Shown here piece by piece: positions 12,610 through 23,436 of a stretch of 64,000 nt of DNA. The notes under the pieces are model-generated. The model saw only the letters and a program-made list of their open reading frames with translations, was not told where the DNA came from and did not search any database. The DNA is taken from positions 784,011 to 848,010 of the forward strand of contig NC_049981.1 in the NCBI RefSeq assembly GCF_000003815.2, given 5' to 3'. Positions within the stretch are counted from its first letter, which is position 1. Every line of letters starts with the position of its first letter. The DNA comes from Branchiostoma floridae (taxonomy: Eukaryota; Chordata; Leptocardii; Amphioxiformes; Branchiostomatidae). A program made the position numbers and the translations under genes.

Positions 12610-15034
12610 TCAATTGGGGCGCTCGCCGAACGACTGCTCCTCATCAGGGAAAGTTGTCGCGACAGAGCCAGGTTCAGCTGCCACTCCCCCCGTATCACCT
12701 GCGATGGTCTGCTGATCGTTGTCAGATGCGGTAAGCTCGCTTTCCTCTTGACCATTAGTCAGACCAAGACATGCCATGTTCTCCTCTTCATCGACGAAAT
12801 GTGCCTCCGGTATTTCTACAGCAGATTCGCTTCTATCCATTTTACCTGCTGTTCCTTGCTGACTGCTGGCATCTCTGGTTCGTCCACTGTTCTGAGGAGG
12901 CTCTTCTCGACGAAGATTTGCCCTGGTCTCCTCCGCGTGCACAACGGCAAATGTTGTCATGGGTATTTCTTCAGCAGAGCCGTCTCCTCCTACCGTCCCC
13001 TCTGTCTTCCCTGCGGCGGCCGGCAGGTGGCTGGAAGTTGCGGTCTGCCCGCCGCCCTGATGTACTGCATTGATTTGAGGACGTGCTATGTTCTCGACAT
13101 CAGCGAAAGTTGTCATGGGTATGTCTGTAGCCGATGTTACCTCAGTTTTCCCTCCGACGGTATGACGGTTCCTGGTAGTTGCGGTTGCTCCATTGTTCTG
13201 CTCAGGTTCGGCGCAACCAAAGCAAGCCCTGATGGCAGACATTCCTTTCTCCACCACCTTCCCCGTTGCTGTCATTATCAGTGTCAGCAGCAGGCCTTGG
13301 GAAGCATTCAGCACAACAAAAACGTACTCGACAACCCTGCTGTTCACAAAAGGGTAGATGAAGCCAAGAAACCAAGTGAAGCCCATCAGAAAGCAGATAC
13401 GCAAGTACACCCAAGCCTTGGTACTATTTGAGCGTGACTTTGCAGCGTTGGCTATCGCAAATGACTTCCGTATGGCCAACAAGGCAAAAGTAATCAAGAC
13501 CGCATTTGCCACAAGGGCACAGAGGACAGGAACTCCAAAAGCCAGCAGATTGGCTGTGGGATTGCCGATCCAACAGTCCTCTCCGTAACCCACCCTGACA
13601 GAACTGCCGAACTCCACAATCACTGTGACAAGGACGAAAGGTACCGGCATCAACCAGGTATACAACAGGTACTGGTGCAGTTCGGCTCTTTCTAAAGTAT
13701 CACCAAACGTAAGGAAGAGATCTATCGCCAGTGCGTTCGTGGATGTGAAGGCCGTCAGCAGGAAGTAGTGCAGAATGACCGCAAACGCTGCACAGCCCGA
13801 TCCGACAGGGATCCACACGCGTGTCACAAACAGAGATTCGGCCACCACCATGCTTATCGCCATCTGAACCTTCAGCTTTTCCGGGAGTTTTTCCCACTGG
13901 CCAGACCTGACAGTGTGGACCACGAAGGCAAACACGGCTACGGCAGACGCTATCACGAGACCCAGGGTTAACCAGCCCTGGTCAGCTCCCCAACTGTCGG
14001 CTACTTTCGTGTAGTTTTTGAAGTACTGCAGTATACACTCCCCACAGATCAATGCTGTTGCGTTCAGTATGGCCACCTGCTCTGCTGGGCAGGACACGTT
14101 AGAACTCAACAAGTGGACACTACCATTGGGAAGGACACGGAACTCTTCAGCCGTGAACGTCAAAGCGGGTTCGCTACAGTTTTGTAAGGGGCTAGTCATG
14201 TTTGCTGAGCCACCGCTTCTGTGGGCGGACGAAGAGATCCGACATGTGTCTGCAAACGGGTCGTATAAAGTGCCAGAGGGACACTGATTGGGACTGTTTT
14301 CATCACCCCCATAGGCATTAAAGTTGAACAAATTAGTCAAGGAGAATCTTGATGGACAGGGTGTATCAAACCCACAGAGCACATTCCGTCCATCGAAATC
14401 CAAAAACGAAGCACACAATAGATTTGTGGTTGCCGTAAGAGAGAGTCCTTCACAAAGAGCACAGTGTACATTTTTGTAAATCTTATGCCCACGGCCCATT
14501 GGATAACTATAGGATCTACAGGCAGCTAAGTCACAATTCTCATTGGAAACATCAGTCCAGAGACATCGCCTCACATACGAAGTGTCTGATGGGGTAAACG
14601 CTAGCGTGTTCTTTCCAAAGCAATATTCGCTACCAATAATGTTGTTGTACTCTTGTGAACCGGAGGGAATGTGTGAAGACAAGTTCAGTAGTCCGGAACA
14701 CTCAACTTGGGACTCCCAAACAGACACATGTGTCAGAGAGACATTGTTACAAATTGCACAGAATATGTTTCTATAGGGGACTGCATTTGATCCAGTTTGA
14801 ACTGAGGCATCTTCCACCGGCGTTCGGTAGACCAGGTCACTCGGGTTGAAGGGATTCACTTGTTTTAAACACTGATCCCTTGTGACGTCATTATTCCATT
14901 CGTCAGGGCAGTCAGCAACCATCCAATAGGACTCTTTCCCTAAGGGGTCATTTTCACCCCCCTTCGAAAAGCCAGACACGCACTTCCATTTTAGATGATG
15001 ATGGTCGGGAGGTGTTTGTGTGGAGCTGCTTCTA
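12610..15034 (-). CDS. Receptor last exon: Cys-rich linker, 7TM, long tail
   Basis: A single 2425-bp exon with acceptor CACCACAG at 15035-15042 and stop TGA at 12610-12612. The extracellular part has two copies of a module ending in [10 protein letters not shown] and [10 protein letters not shown], a pattern seen in Methuselah-like and SMB receptors of invertebrates. It also has many N-glycosylation sites. Helices fall at about 13245-13977. TM6 carries MGFTWFLGF, the hallmark of 7tm_2 receptors, and TM7 has [11 protein letters not shown]. The roughly 215-residue tail contains four degenerate repeats around AGKTEG and EIPMTTFA. Open frames antisense to this exon are shadows. Confidence 0.9.
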
Positions 15035-18000
15035 CTGTGGTGCATGTTAAAAAGGTACAATGAATCACAATTATTCTAACTTGAAAGTTCATCTGTGTTG
15101 GTAGAATTCATTCTGGATAAAGATAGAATTAAATTCCAAACACAAAAAAAGGACTTACTCAATTTTTGACTGTGCAACTCTGTCAAGTAATGGACTATCT
15201 ACTTCTGTAACGTCATTTCTACGTAGATCACACACTTGATCAGTGAGTAGTGGATCATTAGTTGCAGAAGTCCGTGGACGTTTAAGCCATCTCCATCTAC
15301 ATTAAATCTTTACAAACTTCTCTTATCAGAGACGGCGGGTGCCATAGACTTCCTGCACGATTTAGTCAGGCTAAAAGAGATCTACTTACTCGAAGTCCTC
15401 GCAGCAGTCGCCGAAAAAGGTGCAGTCGTTGTCACAATAGCAGAATTTTCTTTCCTGTTCTTGGTTGATACAGGAATAGTCGCTGTTGCCCGAGGCCTGA
15501 CCTGAGATGAACGTTGCCGACGTGTCTACATTGCAGTCCAGTAAGAAAGGATCTAAAAGAGATAATTGAGACGAGCAAATGAAAATGTTGCCGTTGCAGC
15601 AGATTCGTCCAAAGAAATCGTATTTCTTTTCCACCAAACATTATCTTTAGCATCGTGAAGTTTCTGCGATCACGATGTATTTCTACTCATCGTTAGGCCA
15701 TACCGACTTGATTTTATGGATAACATCCTCGCGTGCATTAAATTTCATTTCGTCTTTATACTATATTCCAAATGCGAGACCAGAAAAACTCATACATGAC
15801 TGTTCTGTTATCAATGATATTTTGTTGTTCGGTATGTAGCCTCGTTGTACTACTAAGTATGTTCTATATGGCTCTTAGTTGCTACTGGTTGTGGTGCATT
15901 GTTCTCTGTCCGATTGTTAAGCAATAAAGTCCATTCATTCATTCTGTTCACAAAAAAAACTGTGGCCAATAATACCGATCGCTGTTCAATCAGAACTTTA
16001 TAATTGCCATAGAATCTACCCTCTAGTGTATGGGACACATAGTCAGGGCATAGGGCCACAGCGCACCGGTTCTCCTCTTTAAACCAGAATGTCAATAACA
16101 AAATTAAGTCTCTTACAGTCTTACCAGAGATGAACATAAGACAAACCAAGCCTGGGAAAGAATTGACTGGATGTTTAGTCCTGTGATTTAGCAGCATTTT
16201 TGTTTTTTTTTTCCTCGCGCATAAAATTAAAGTTTGTGTGGCCTTGAGTATCAAGTAATGAGCTTTGTTGATGCTATAGGCTTGTTCAATGCCTCTTACC
16301 AGCACATTCCATCACGTTGCAGTAGTCCCACCTCCATGTCGGGTCCGTGGTGTAGCACCAGGGCCGCTCCTTGTTGTCAGGGTTACGGCAGAAGTTCTCC
16401 TCCAGGCCTGCATCAGGATGAGCCTGTGGTGTGTGGGGATGGCTGTGGGGGGACTGGGAGTTCCATCTCTGACACACCCGGTCTCCTGCCCTGTACAGAC
16501 ATACGGTATATTAACGTGTAAAGAGCCTGTGGTGTGTGGGAATGGCTGTGGGGGAACTGGGAGTCCCATTTCTGACACACCCGGTCGTTTGCCCTGTACA
16601 GACATAAGATATATAAACGTGTAAAGAGCCTGTGGTGTGTGGGGATGGCTGTGGGGGGACTGAGAGTCCCATCTCTGACACACCCAGTCTCCTGCCCTGT
16701 ACAGATATACGGTATATAAACGTGTAAAGAGCCTGCTGTGTGTGATGATGGCTGTGGGGGAACTGGGAATCCCATCTCTGACACACCCGGTCTCCTGCCC
16801 TGTACAGATATACGGTATATAAACGTGTAAAGAGCCTGTGGTGTGTGATGATGGCTGTGGGGGAACTGGGAGTCCCGTCTCTGACACACCTGGTCCCCTG
16901 CACTTTAGAGTGGAGCGCAGAGTAACACAAATGTGAAGTCACAACTGAGGTTCTATCTTGCTGTGGCCAACTAAAACAGTACTAGTCAGTAGTCCATGCA
17001 GGCCAGTACTTATATTCTCCGTTTCAGTGGTTGCTTCTTACGCTTGGTAACTTTTTGTTGTAGCCCATGCACTACCACGTGCACTTGTGATATATAGATG
17101 CTCCGGTGTTGATGCTCTGTAACCCCTAAACCGTCCAGGAAATCGTACCTGTTAACCCGTCCTGCGTAGCTCCTTCCTCTATCCATTGTGTAGAAGCAAC
17201 GCGTCGGTGGGGCTGAAAATTTGAAAACAGGGGTGTGACGGGGGTAAAATAAAACTTAGACTTTGAACAAATCTTAAACGTGGTATCCTTATATCAAACC
17301 CACAAACAAATTAGTAAAGAGAAGTATAGCAGAATAGCTTCAAAAGGTGAAAATCACATTATCATAATGTATTTTGCAATATCATTGAAAGAAGATATGA
17401 TGTATACTTGGCAGCATCGGAAACGTTAAACTCGAGTTTTGTCTGTTGATGTTCCTAGCTTTTATTCATCAACGTCGTTGAGTAGAAAAAAAACTAAAGT
17501 TGAAGTTACCGTCGCAGGCGAACACATCATCGCAGTACATCCACCTGATGAGCGGGTTGTCTGTGTAGCACCACGGCCTGTCCTTCCCGTCCGGGTTCCG
17601 GCAGTAGTTCCGCTCCAGCCCTGCCGATGGGTAGGCCTGGGGAGTGTGGTTATGGGTGTGGGGGTACTGAGATGTCCAGAACTGACAGGAGTTGTCCCGG
17701 TTTGCACGGCCCCTGTAGCTTGTCCCTTTGTCGCGTAGATAGTAACAGACTGCGAACATACAACGTTGCAATGTATGTACATCGTAAATGTTGTCAACTA
17801 TCCATTTCGTGCAGAATAAAATCTGCAGGAAAGAGATAATAATCAAAGAAAAATGGATCTAGAATAAAATGGATACTATGCTGGGTCTCCTTGGTGTCGC
17901 ATGACATCGTAATGCAACCAATTAATGTACCCTTCCATAGTGCCTTATGAATGATTTAGTGCTATGTACACTTTAAATGGGTTGTGAGAGATGATTTCCG

Positions 18001-21000
18001 TGTGTGGAGAACTCACCACAGTTCTGCTCATCACTGTTGTCCCCACAGTCGTCTCTACCGTCACATCGGGCGGCCGGGTGGAACAGGGCTCCGTTGTCAC
18101 AGGCAGAAGCGGCTGGGGAATAGAAGGGGAATCGTAAGGCCAAACAGAAAAGCCTACATTCCAACGGGGCAGCTTGTACATAAGGCCACAGCAAGTAAAT
18201 TTTCGCACTCATTAATTTTCGCCTGATTTCAGAATTAAAAAAAAAGATATTTTCCTCTGGTCGGTCGGAGTGACACTAGGGAGGTAGCCATGACTATACT
18301 CGTAGTTGTAGAACTCGTAGTTGCAGAACTGACTATACTCGTACTTGCAGTAAACAATGCAGTTTACTCACCACAGGACTCGTCACTCCCATCGCTACAA
18401 TCTTTTATAGCATCACATACAGATGTCCAGTCGGCGTCATCTTTATCACATACAATGTGGCCGACAATACAGTCCTTTTTCAGATCCACACATTTTCCAT
18501 CGCTACAGGACATCTCCCCTCCCCACTCACCTGCAATTACCAATGGAAACATCTTAGCTACATTATTGAACTAGTTTAACTGTAATATCCAACACAAAAA
18601 TTGGACTCACCCAAATTTTCGACTGAACAGCACCAGTCTTTGTCAAAGAATGAACTTTCCACTGCTGTCGTGACGTCAGGTTTTGCACATAGAACACGTG
18701 ATTCAGTGAGCAGTGGATCATAGGTTGCAGAAAGTTTATTTCAAGTCAAGATTTTAGCTACATATTGGAGCGACAATCATGATAAAAGGCAAGTGAGTAC
18801 CTTTCGTACGCAAAATTCCTTTTTTAAGCTCCACTAAAGTGAGGATTTCAAGAAGAATTCTCGGTGAAGTAATGGTGAGATGGGGTTGGGTGAAATTGCT
18901 GTGACAAGAGTCGGAATAGTCTTAAAATATAAAGAAATGAAAAGATAAAAGAGGAATTGACAAAAACATATACTAATATACAAATGAATATGTATTTGTC
19001 ATCTGTGCCCATACTTACAGCAGTTCCGTTCGTCTGTACCATCTCCGCAGTCATCTATCCCATCACACACTTGTGTTTCGTTGACGGTGGCTCCGTTTGG
19101 ACAGGTCTTTCCATCTGGATGAAAAACAGCGTAAGAAAATCGGAAGAGTATCAACATATGTGTACACAGGCAAGTCTACGAAAACCTTATCTAACATGAT
19201 TCAATGGTCAAAGCGGCTTCTGCATTGGATGCCCAGTGGTAAAAAAGTTCAGCAATACTAAGCGCTAAATGATTCTGTTCCAGTGCCGAGGCTCCCTCGG
19301 AAATTGTATTTTAGTGCTGAACCTTGTCCCAGCCCTCGTTTTTCAGTGCTGAACCCTTCTAACTCAGCTGTCGTTTTCCAGTGCTGAACCCCTCTCAGCT
19401 CTCGTTTTCCAGTGCTGAACCCCTCTCACTCAGCTCTCGTTTTTCAGTACTGAACCCCTCTCAGCTCCAGTTTTGCAGTGCTGAACCCCTCTCAGTTTCC
19501 CGTTTTACAGTGCTGAACCCTCACACTCAGCAATCGTTTTTCAGTGCTGAACCTCTCTCAGCTCTCGATTTTCAGTGCTGAACCCCTCTCACCAAGCTCT
19601 CGTTATTCAGTACTAAAAACCCATCACTCAGCTCTCGTTTTTCAGGCCTTAACCCCTCTAAGCACTGGTTTACCAGTGCTGAACTCATCTCAGCTTCTCG
19701 GTTACCAAAGTTGACGCCGCCTTTTCCAGTGGTGAGAACGCCTTTAATACCACTGGAGGCCTAGTTCTGACGACTATTCAGCACTTGAAATCATTTCACA
19801 GTTTTGCTATACACAGACCAATGTTAGTTGAATACAGCTGGTACACATATGCTGAAGCTATTCTACAACATTTATAGTACATAGTCAACTTGTAACAGAG
19901 TGCACTAGTGCTATTTATATAACTGAGTTCAAGATCCTATTCAAGATCCTTAAGTCTTGGAGACTTGATAACTTTCCTCTACCCATGTTCTTAATGGGAA
20001 AGAGTTAGCAGCAACTGTCACGATACAGTAAATCCAGAAAAGGGTTGATCTGGGTATTTTTTTATCTGTCTTTCATCTTGTATTTGTATGTCCAAGACGC
20101 AATAAAGATGATTTTGATCATCTCTGTCATTAAGCTTTTATTGACTCATGATTGAAGATTTGCTGTCTTCTTCAAACCAACCCATCCCCTTGCCTTACCA
20201 CAATCATTTTCATCGCTCCCGTCGTCACAGTCCACTATCCCGTCACAAATCACCTCATGCACGTCACAGTCGCCGTCTGTGCAGACCGTCTTCTCAACTT
20301 CGGAGCAAGCTGTAAGAACATGTAAGAAACAGGGCCTGATATAATTCGAAAGCACCATTGTTGTTGCAGACACGAAGTGTTGTCAAATCGCAGCCACTTT
20401 TGAAAAAAAAAAACTTTCAGAACTGTGGCTAATCTGAAATGTTAAAACCTTGATTTTAGTTGATCCATTCTTGAATTTATTCCATTATTATTGGCTTACT
20501 TGCATTGTTTTCTGCTTATGATTTCTACTTATTAAAGAAGCTATAATTATATAATATCGGCAGTATGTGCAGCCAGTAGGTACCCAAACGACCTTTGTTG
20601 TTAGTTGATGAAATATTGTGTTAAACTTTCTTTCTTTCTTAGGAATCGGTAAAACACCAGTAAACAAAATGTTATCATGGGAAAATGTATAAAAAGATAG
20701 TGAAATCAAATGTGTAAGGTCGGATCTTTTTGTTTCCTTCTATTGCTGAATAGGTAGTACTGAGCACTTGCCTTGAAAAAGCTTGATCTCGATAATTTCA
20801 CGTCTATTTTCACGAGGAAACTGAAGACGCCACGACTGCCCGGTGGTGAGGAGTCCAGTTAGGTCAAATTCTCCCTGGTCCTGATCTTTAAGTTCACCTC
20901 GAATGTATGGCACAACGGTCCAACGGCGTCCAATCAGACACAAGACTGTGACACCTGGACGTTTGTCATCTTTGATTCCCGTCTCAGAATCGACTTCCCT

Positions 21001-22535
21001 CTCAAACCAAATACGGACCCTGGATAGTTTCATGGACTCCTGCAGATCAAACGTCAGCTGCCAGGTGGCCTCATCATCTCCGCGTCTCCAAGTCGTCTTG
21101 AAGTTGTTATCCAGGACGTAGCCGGAGACCCGTCGGACGCCGTCGTCGTCCAGCCATTCGTCCGGTGTCACCCATGTCGGGTCGGTCTCCACCCAACCAC
21201 CTGACGGTTAACAGCATATCGTTAATATTTGTACAGAGGTACGATTACCTACCCACCTCTGCAAACATGAGAAGATGGGGGTGAAGAGAGTGCGTGCTGC
21301 GCGCGCGCGAGAGAGAGAGGGGGGGGGGGGGGGACTACGTACGTCACCTACTGAATTGAATGTGCCGTAGCTATAGGACAAGGACGGTGCAGGTACTAGG
21401 TGGAGACACGACAGAGTGCTATCGGCCGCACTGGAAGAGAAGAGGGCACTGAGGAGGAGGAAAATAAGAGAGGACTAAAATTTCGTTGATTTTGTTAGGA
21501 AAGGTGCAGAAAGCGGACGAAGGGGAAAGAGTGTGCCAGACGATGGATCAGCAATTCTGGCAGGTATGTCGTGCGGGGGCTTGTCGGGGTCCATGAACGA
21601 CCGCGCCGACTATGTGCAAGTTGTATCATTACGAAATACGCGTCGATAATTTCACGAAAGGCCAGGCCGTACCTTACGTGAGTAGTGTCGTGGCGGACAG
21701 AGAAGTCTGGAAGGAGAGGGTGGACTTGGTCCGGGCAAGCAGCCCGCGATGATGATGATGATGTCGTGGCGTACCCCGCTAGCCTTTATATACAACGGCA
21801 AGACCGACTACAATACTACAGGACATTTTAGACTATCCGTACAATGCCATACACCAGACCGAACGGCCAACCCCAATATCGTTTAAGGCAGAAAGGCCAG
21901 GTCGTCCCTATACATGGGCAGTGGCAACAGCAAGACCTACTACAATAATACTACAATAGTACAGACCATATTAGATCTCCCGTATAATACATAAAGACTT
22001 TACGGCGCGGTCGGGCATGGACCCCGACAGGCCCTTGCATCCCTGAAATGCGTTTGATCGACGCGCATTTCGTGATAATGCGGCTAACACATGGACGGCG
22101 CGGTCGGGTATAGACCCCGACAGGGCCCGGCATCCCTGACTGCGCTTGCTGACAATTTCGTGACATTAACGAGGCGCATTAATTTCGTGATAATGCGGCT
22201 CACACATGGACTCATGGTGCCCGACAGAAACAAGAAACATGTTCCCAAATCCTTGTTATTTAATAGCCAATGTTTCAAAAGACATATAGAACAAATCCTG
22301 CACACAGCAGGCGATTGGACCGTATTAGCCAACCTCGACAGACAAGTGAACTTCCCAGACGAAAAAGCAGTAACAAAATCCTCTATTGTTGTATCAAACA
22401 TGGTGTCCTATTGTGAGTACAGTATCATAGAAATTCATCATGAATAGCTTGTTTCTTACCCGTCAGCGCAACCGAACCTGACAGACAGTGGCACAGACCC
22501 CACAGCAGTACAAGTGATGTTCTGGTGTGATACAT
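12610..22535 (-). CDS. Seven-TM receptor with F5/8C, LDLa, kringle and SMB ectodomain
   Basis: Exons on the complement in transcript order: 22460-22535, 20772-21200, 20199-20309, 19019-19114, 18372-18530, 18017-18112, 17510-17749, 17149-17212, 16300-16490, 15390-15552, 12610-15034. All junctions keep frame, giving 1349 residues. Order by residue: signal peptide 1-22, F5/8C-like 26-168, LDLa-type modules 169-322, kringles 323-402 and 403-487, somatomedin B 488-541, Cys-rich linker to about 890, seven helices about 895-1135, cytoplasmic tail to 1349. It should be a plasma-membrane receptor of the adhesion/secretin-like (7tm_2) class. No cleavable GPS tripeptide precedes TM1, so autoproteolysis is not expected. 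The first intron of the F5/8C exon starts with GC (CAAG|GCAAGT). Ligand and G protein are unknown. Lancelets are known to have many shuffled adhesion-type receptors. Confidence 0.85.
15390..15552 (-). CDS. Receptor exon: somatomedin B domain
   Basis: The exon encodes one somatomedin-B module with the family's clustered cysteines: [20 protein letters not shown] then GDCCEDF. The acceptor is CTCTTTTAG and the donor GA|GTAAGT in phase 2, joining Asp to the 7TM exon. SMB domains are disulfide-rich binding modules, as in vitronectin. Confidence 0.9.
15835..15945 (+). mobile_element. LINE 3' UTR remnant
   Basis: GTTAAGCAATAAAGTC followed by CATTCATTCATTC resembles the 3' ends of the LINE copies at 4909-5186 and 37978-39535. 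There is no coding part. It lies in a receptor intron. Confidence 0.5.
16300..17212 (-). CDS. Receptor kringle B, split over two exons
   Basis: Exon 17149-17212 gives [17 protein letters not shown]. Exon 16300-16490 gives the rest, with [24 protein letters not shown] and [18 protein letters not shown]. All six kringle cysteines are present. The intron interrupts the domain in phase 2. This intron holds four extra copies of the start of the second exon (see the 103-bp array). Confidence 0.88.
16420..16905. repeat. 103-bp tandem array derived from a kringle exon start
   Basis: GACACACC recurs at 16471, 16574, 16677, 16780 and 16883, exactly 103 bp apart. On the minus strand each unit is splice acceptor CTGTACAG, the first roughly 60 bp of the kringle exon (TGTCAGAGATGG...CACCACAGGCTC), then about 40 bp of intron. 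Only the unit at 16420-16490 continues into the full exon. The most upstream unit has a different acceptor context (AAAGTGCAG). All three minus-strand frames stay open across most of the array. Confidence 0.95.
17510..17749 (-). CDS. Receptor kringle A, single exon
   Basis: A complete 80-residue kringle in one phase 1-1 exon: [61 protein letters not shown]. Unlike kringle B it has no internal intron, so the two kringles were not produced by a simple recent exon-pair duplication. Confidence 0.9.
18017..20309 (-). CDS. Receptor LDLa-type exons (four)
   Basis: Exons 20199-20309, 19019-19114, 18372-18530 and 18017-18112, all phase 1-1. The first is a canonical LDLa module ([20 protein letters not shown] then DGSDENDC). 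The 19019 and 18017 exons are 32 codons each and keep only the second half ([34 protein letters not shown]), lacking the first disulfide cysteine pair. The 18372 exon has an enlarged middle ([20 protein letters not shown]). The acidic Ca-binding motif DxSDE or DxTDE is present in all. Confidence 0.85.
18172..18235. mobile_element. Fragment of MITE family with GGCCACAGCAAGTAAATTTT end
   Basis: TAAGGCCACAGCAAGTAAAT then TTTTCGCACTCATTAATTTTCGCCTGATTT matches, inverted, the right half of the element at 59477-59615 and a fragment at 51327-51420. Confidence 0.6.
19316..19705. repeat. Minisatellite, about 35-bp unit
   Basis: About eleven imperfect copies of TTTTCAGTGCTGAACCCCTC followed by a CAGCTCTCG-like segment, in a receptor intron between LDLa exons 19019 and 20199. 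Each unit contains TTTTCAG on the plus strand, opposite to the gene's sense. Confidence 0.9.
20772..21200 (-). CDS. Receptor exon: F5/8C-like galactose-binding domain
   Basis: A 143-residue phase 1-1 exon with the layout of a discoidin/F5-8C jelly roll: a WV-rich start, [39 protein letters not shown] and IIEIKLFQ at the end. Its donor is GC rather than GT, in the strong GC-AG context CAAG|GCAAGT. Domain assignment is by pattern and less sure than for the LDLa and kringle modules. Confidence 0.7.
21400..21785 (+). mobile_element. Probable LINE 3' terminal fragment
   Basis: A translated stretch near 21690-21745 ([21 protein letters not shown] is split by the reading limits) resembles the end of a non-LTR polyprotein, and it is followed by GATGATGATGATGAT. 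No longer frame survives. Low-confidence call in the first receptor intron. Confidence 0.3.
22000..22210. repeat. Tandem duplication, roughly 90 bp
   Basis: GGCGCGGTCGGGCATGGACC at about 22002 and GGCGCGGTCGGGTATAGACC at about 22096, each followed by CCGACAGG and CATCCCTGA. A third partial block repeats TTTCGTGATAATGCGGCT. Confidence 0.7.
22205..22446 (+). pseudogene. Retroelement-derived ORF relic
   Basis: An open stretch reads [32 protein letters not shown] and ends YSIIEIHHE. It resembles a segment (DW..L.DLD.Q..FP) found in degenerate retroelement ORFs of marine invertebrate genomes. It has no start or neighbouring domain and is probably dead. Confidence 0.35.
22460..22535 (-). CDS. Receptor first coding exon: signal peptide
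   Basis: An ATG at 22535 opens 25 codons with a hydrophobic core ([19 protein letters not shown]), ending at donor G|GTAAGA in phase 1. Phase and sense match the F5/8C exon ([11 protein letters not shown]). This was found by looking for a signal peptide in the right phase upstream, so it is inference, but a good fit. Confidence 0.75.
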
Positions 22536-23036
22536 GGTTCCCATTCTGCTGCAAAAAACTGCTGCAGGTACTACTTTTACCTCAACAGCTTCAGTTTCGT
22601 ACCAGGCTCCTCGATGGTGCCTTAGTATTGTTGAGTAAACCGTGTTCTGATGGCGAAAGTTTTCATTCGACGGCGGCTACATTCCAGGCTAGTTGACTGG
22701 CATTCCCTTTTACAGATCGAGTTATAACGTTGTAACCAGCCGGTGTACATCAAATAGTTGTGACTATGTTTCTAGCTCGCTTGTCAAAAATTGGTAAAAA
22801 TGCTATATGTGATCGGTTGGCCACCCAAATTGCAAAAAAATGTCAACATTATCACCACCCAAAACTGGACTAATCCAAAATTGTTCCTGTCTAAAAGTAT
22901 AGACAACGCAAAAAATTGTCCATTGGAAGAATGGACCATTCCAAAACTATCGCATGCAAATTGTCACCTGCGTGGTCTCGTTGGAATCTTGGATGAAGGT
23001 TTGTAGGTGTATCAAATACTTGTCTGATTACTTACC

Positions 23037-23043
23037 TATAAAA
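23037..23043 (+). promoter_or_regulatory. TATA-box-like site of decayed copy A
   Basis: TATAAAA lies about 185 bp before the copy A ATG, inside a block GGTGTATCAAATACTTGTCT that recurs at 24792-24811 with its own TATAAAA. The repeated context, rather than the motif alone, makes a promoter role plausible. Confidence 0.45.
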
Positions 23044-23436
23044 TGTCATATGACCACAAGGGTATGCTAGTAATGAAGGATACCCGATCCCGTATTGTCG
23101 CATTCGAAACATGTACACATAAAGCCAACACTCTTGATTACTTTGGCGTCGTGCAACTCCGTGTCAGACCCAGCCAAGGTATGCCATCTACAGAACCCCC
23201 TACCCCACCACCCCCAAAACGCGATCATGGCGATCGCGGCTTGCTTCTGTCTAGGGCTGGGTACCGGTACGGTGTACCGGTACAAAACCGGTTTTTCTTA
23301 TTGTACCGGTCCGGAAAAACCGGACCTGAAAAAATTTGGTAGACCGGATGTTGGACCTATTAGAACATCAACAGATTATATGATCAGGAATTCACCGGTC
23401 GAAAAAAACTAGCAAGAGCGAAGCAGGGTAGATATA

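Noticed and set aside
12748-13431. Long plus-strand open frame of 227 codons
   Set aside because: It is antisense to the receptor's 7TM exon and has no domain of its own.
16312-16942. Three long overlapping minus frames
   Set aside because: They are the three frames of the 103-bp array, not separate genes.
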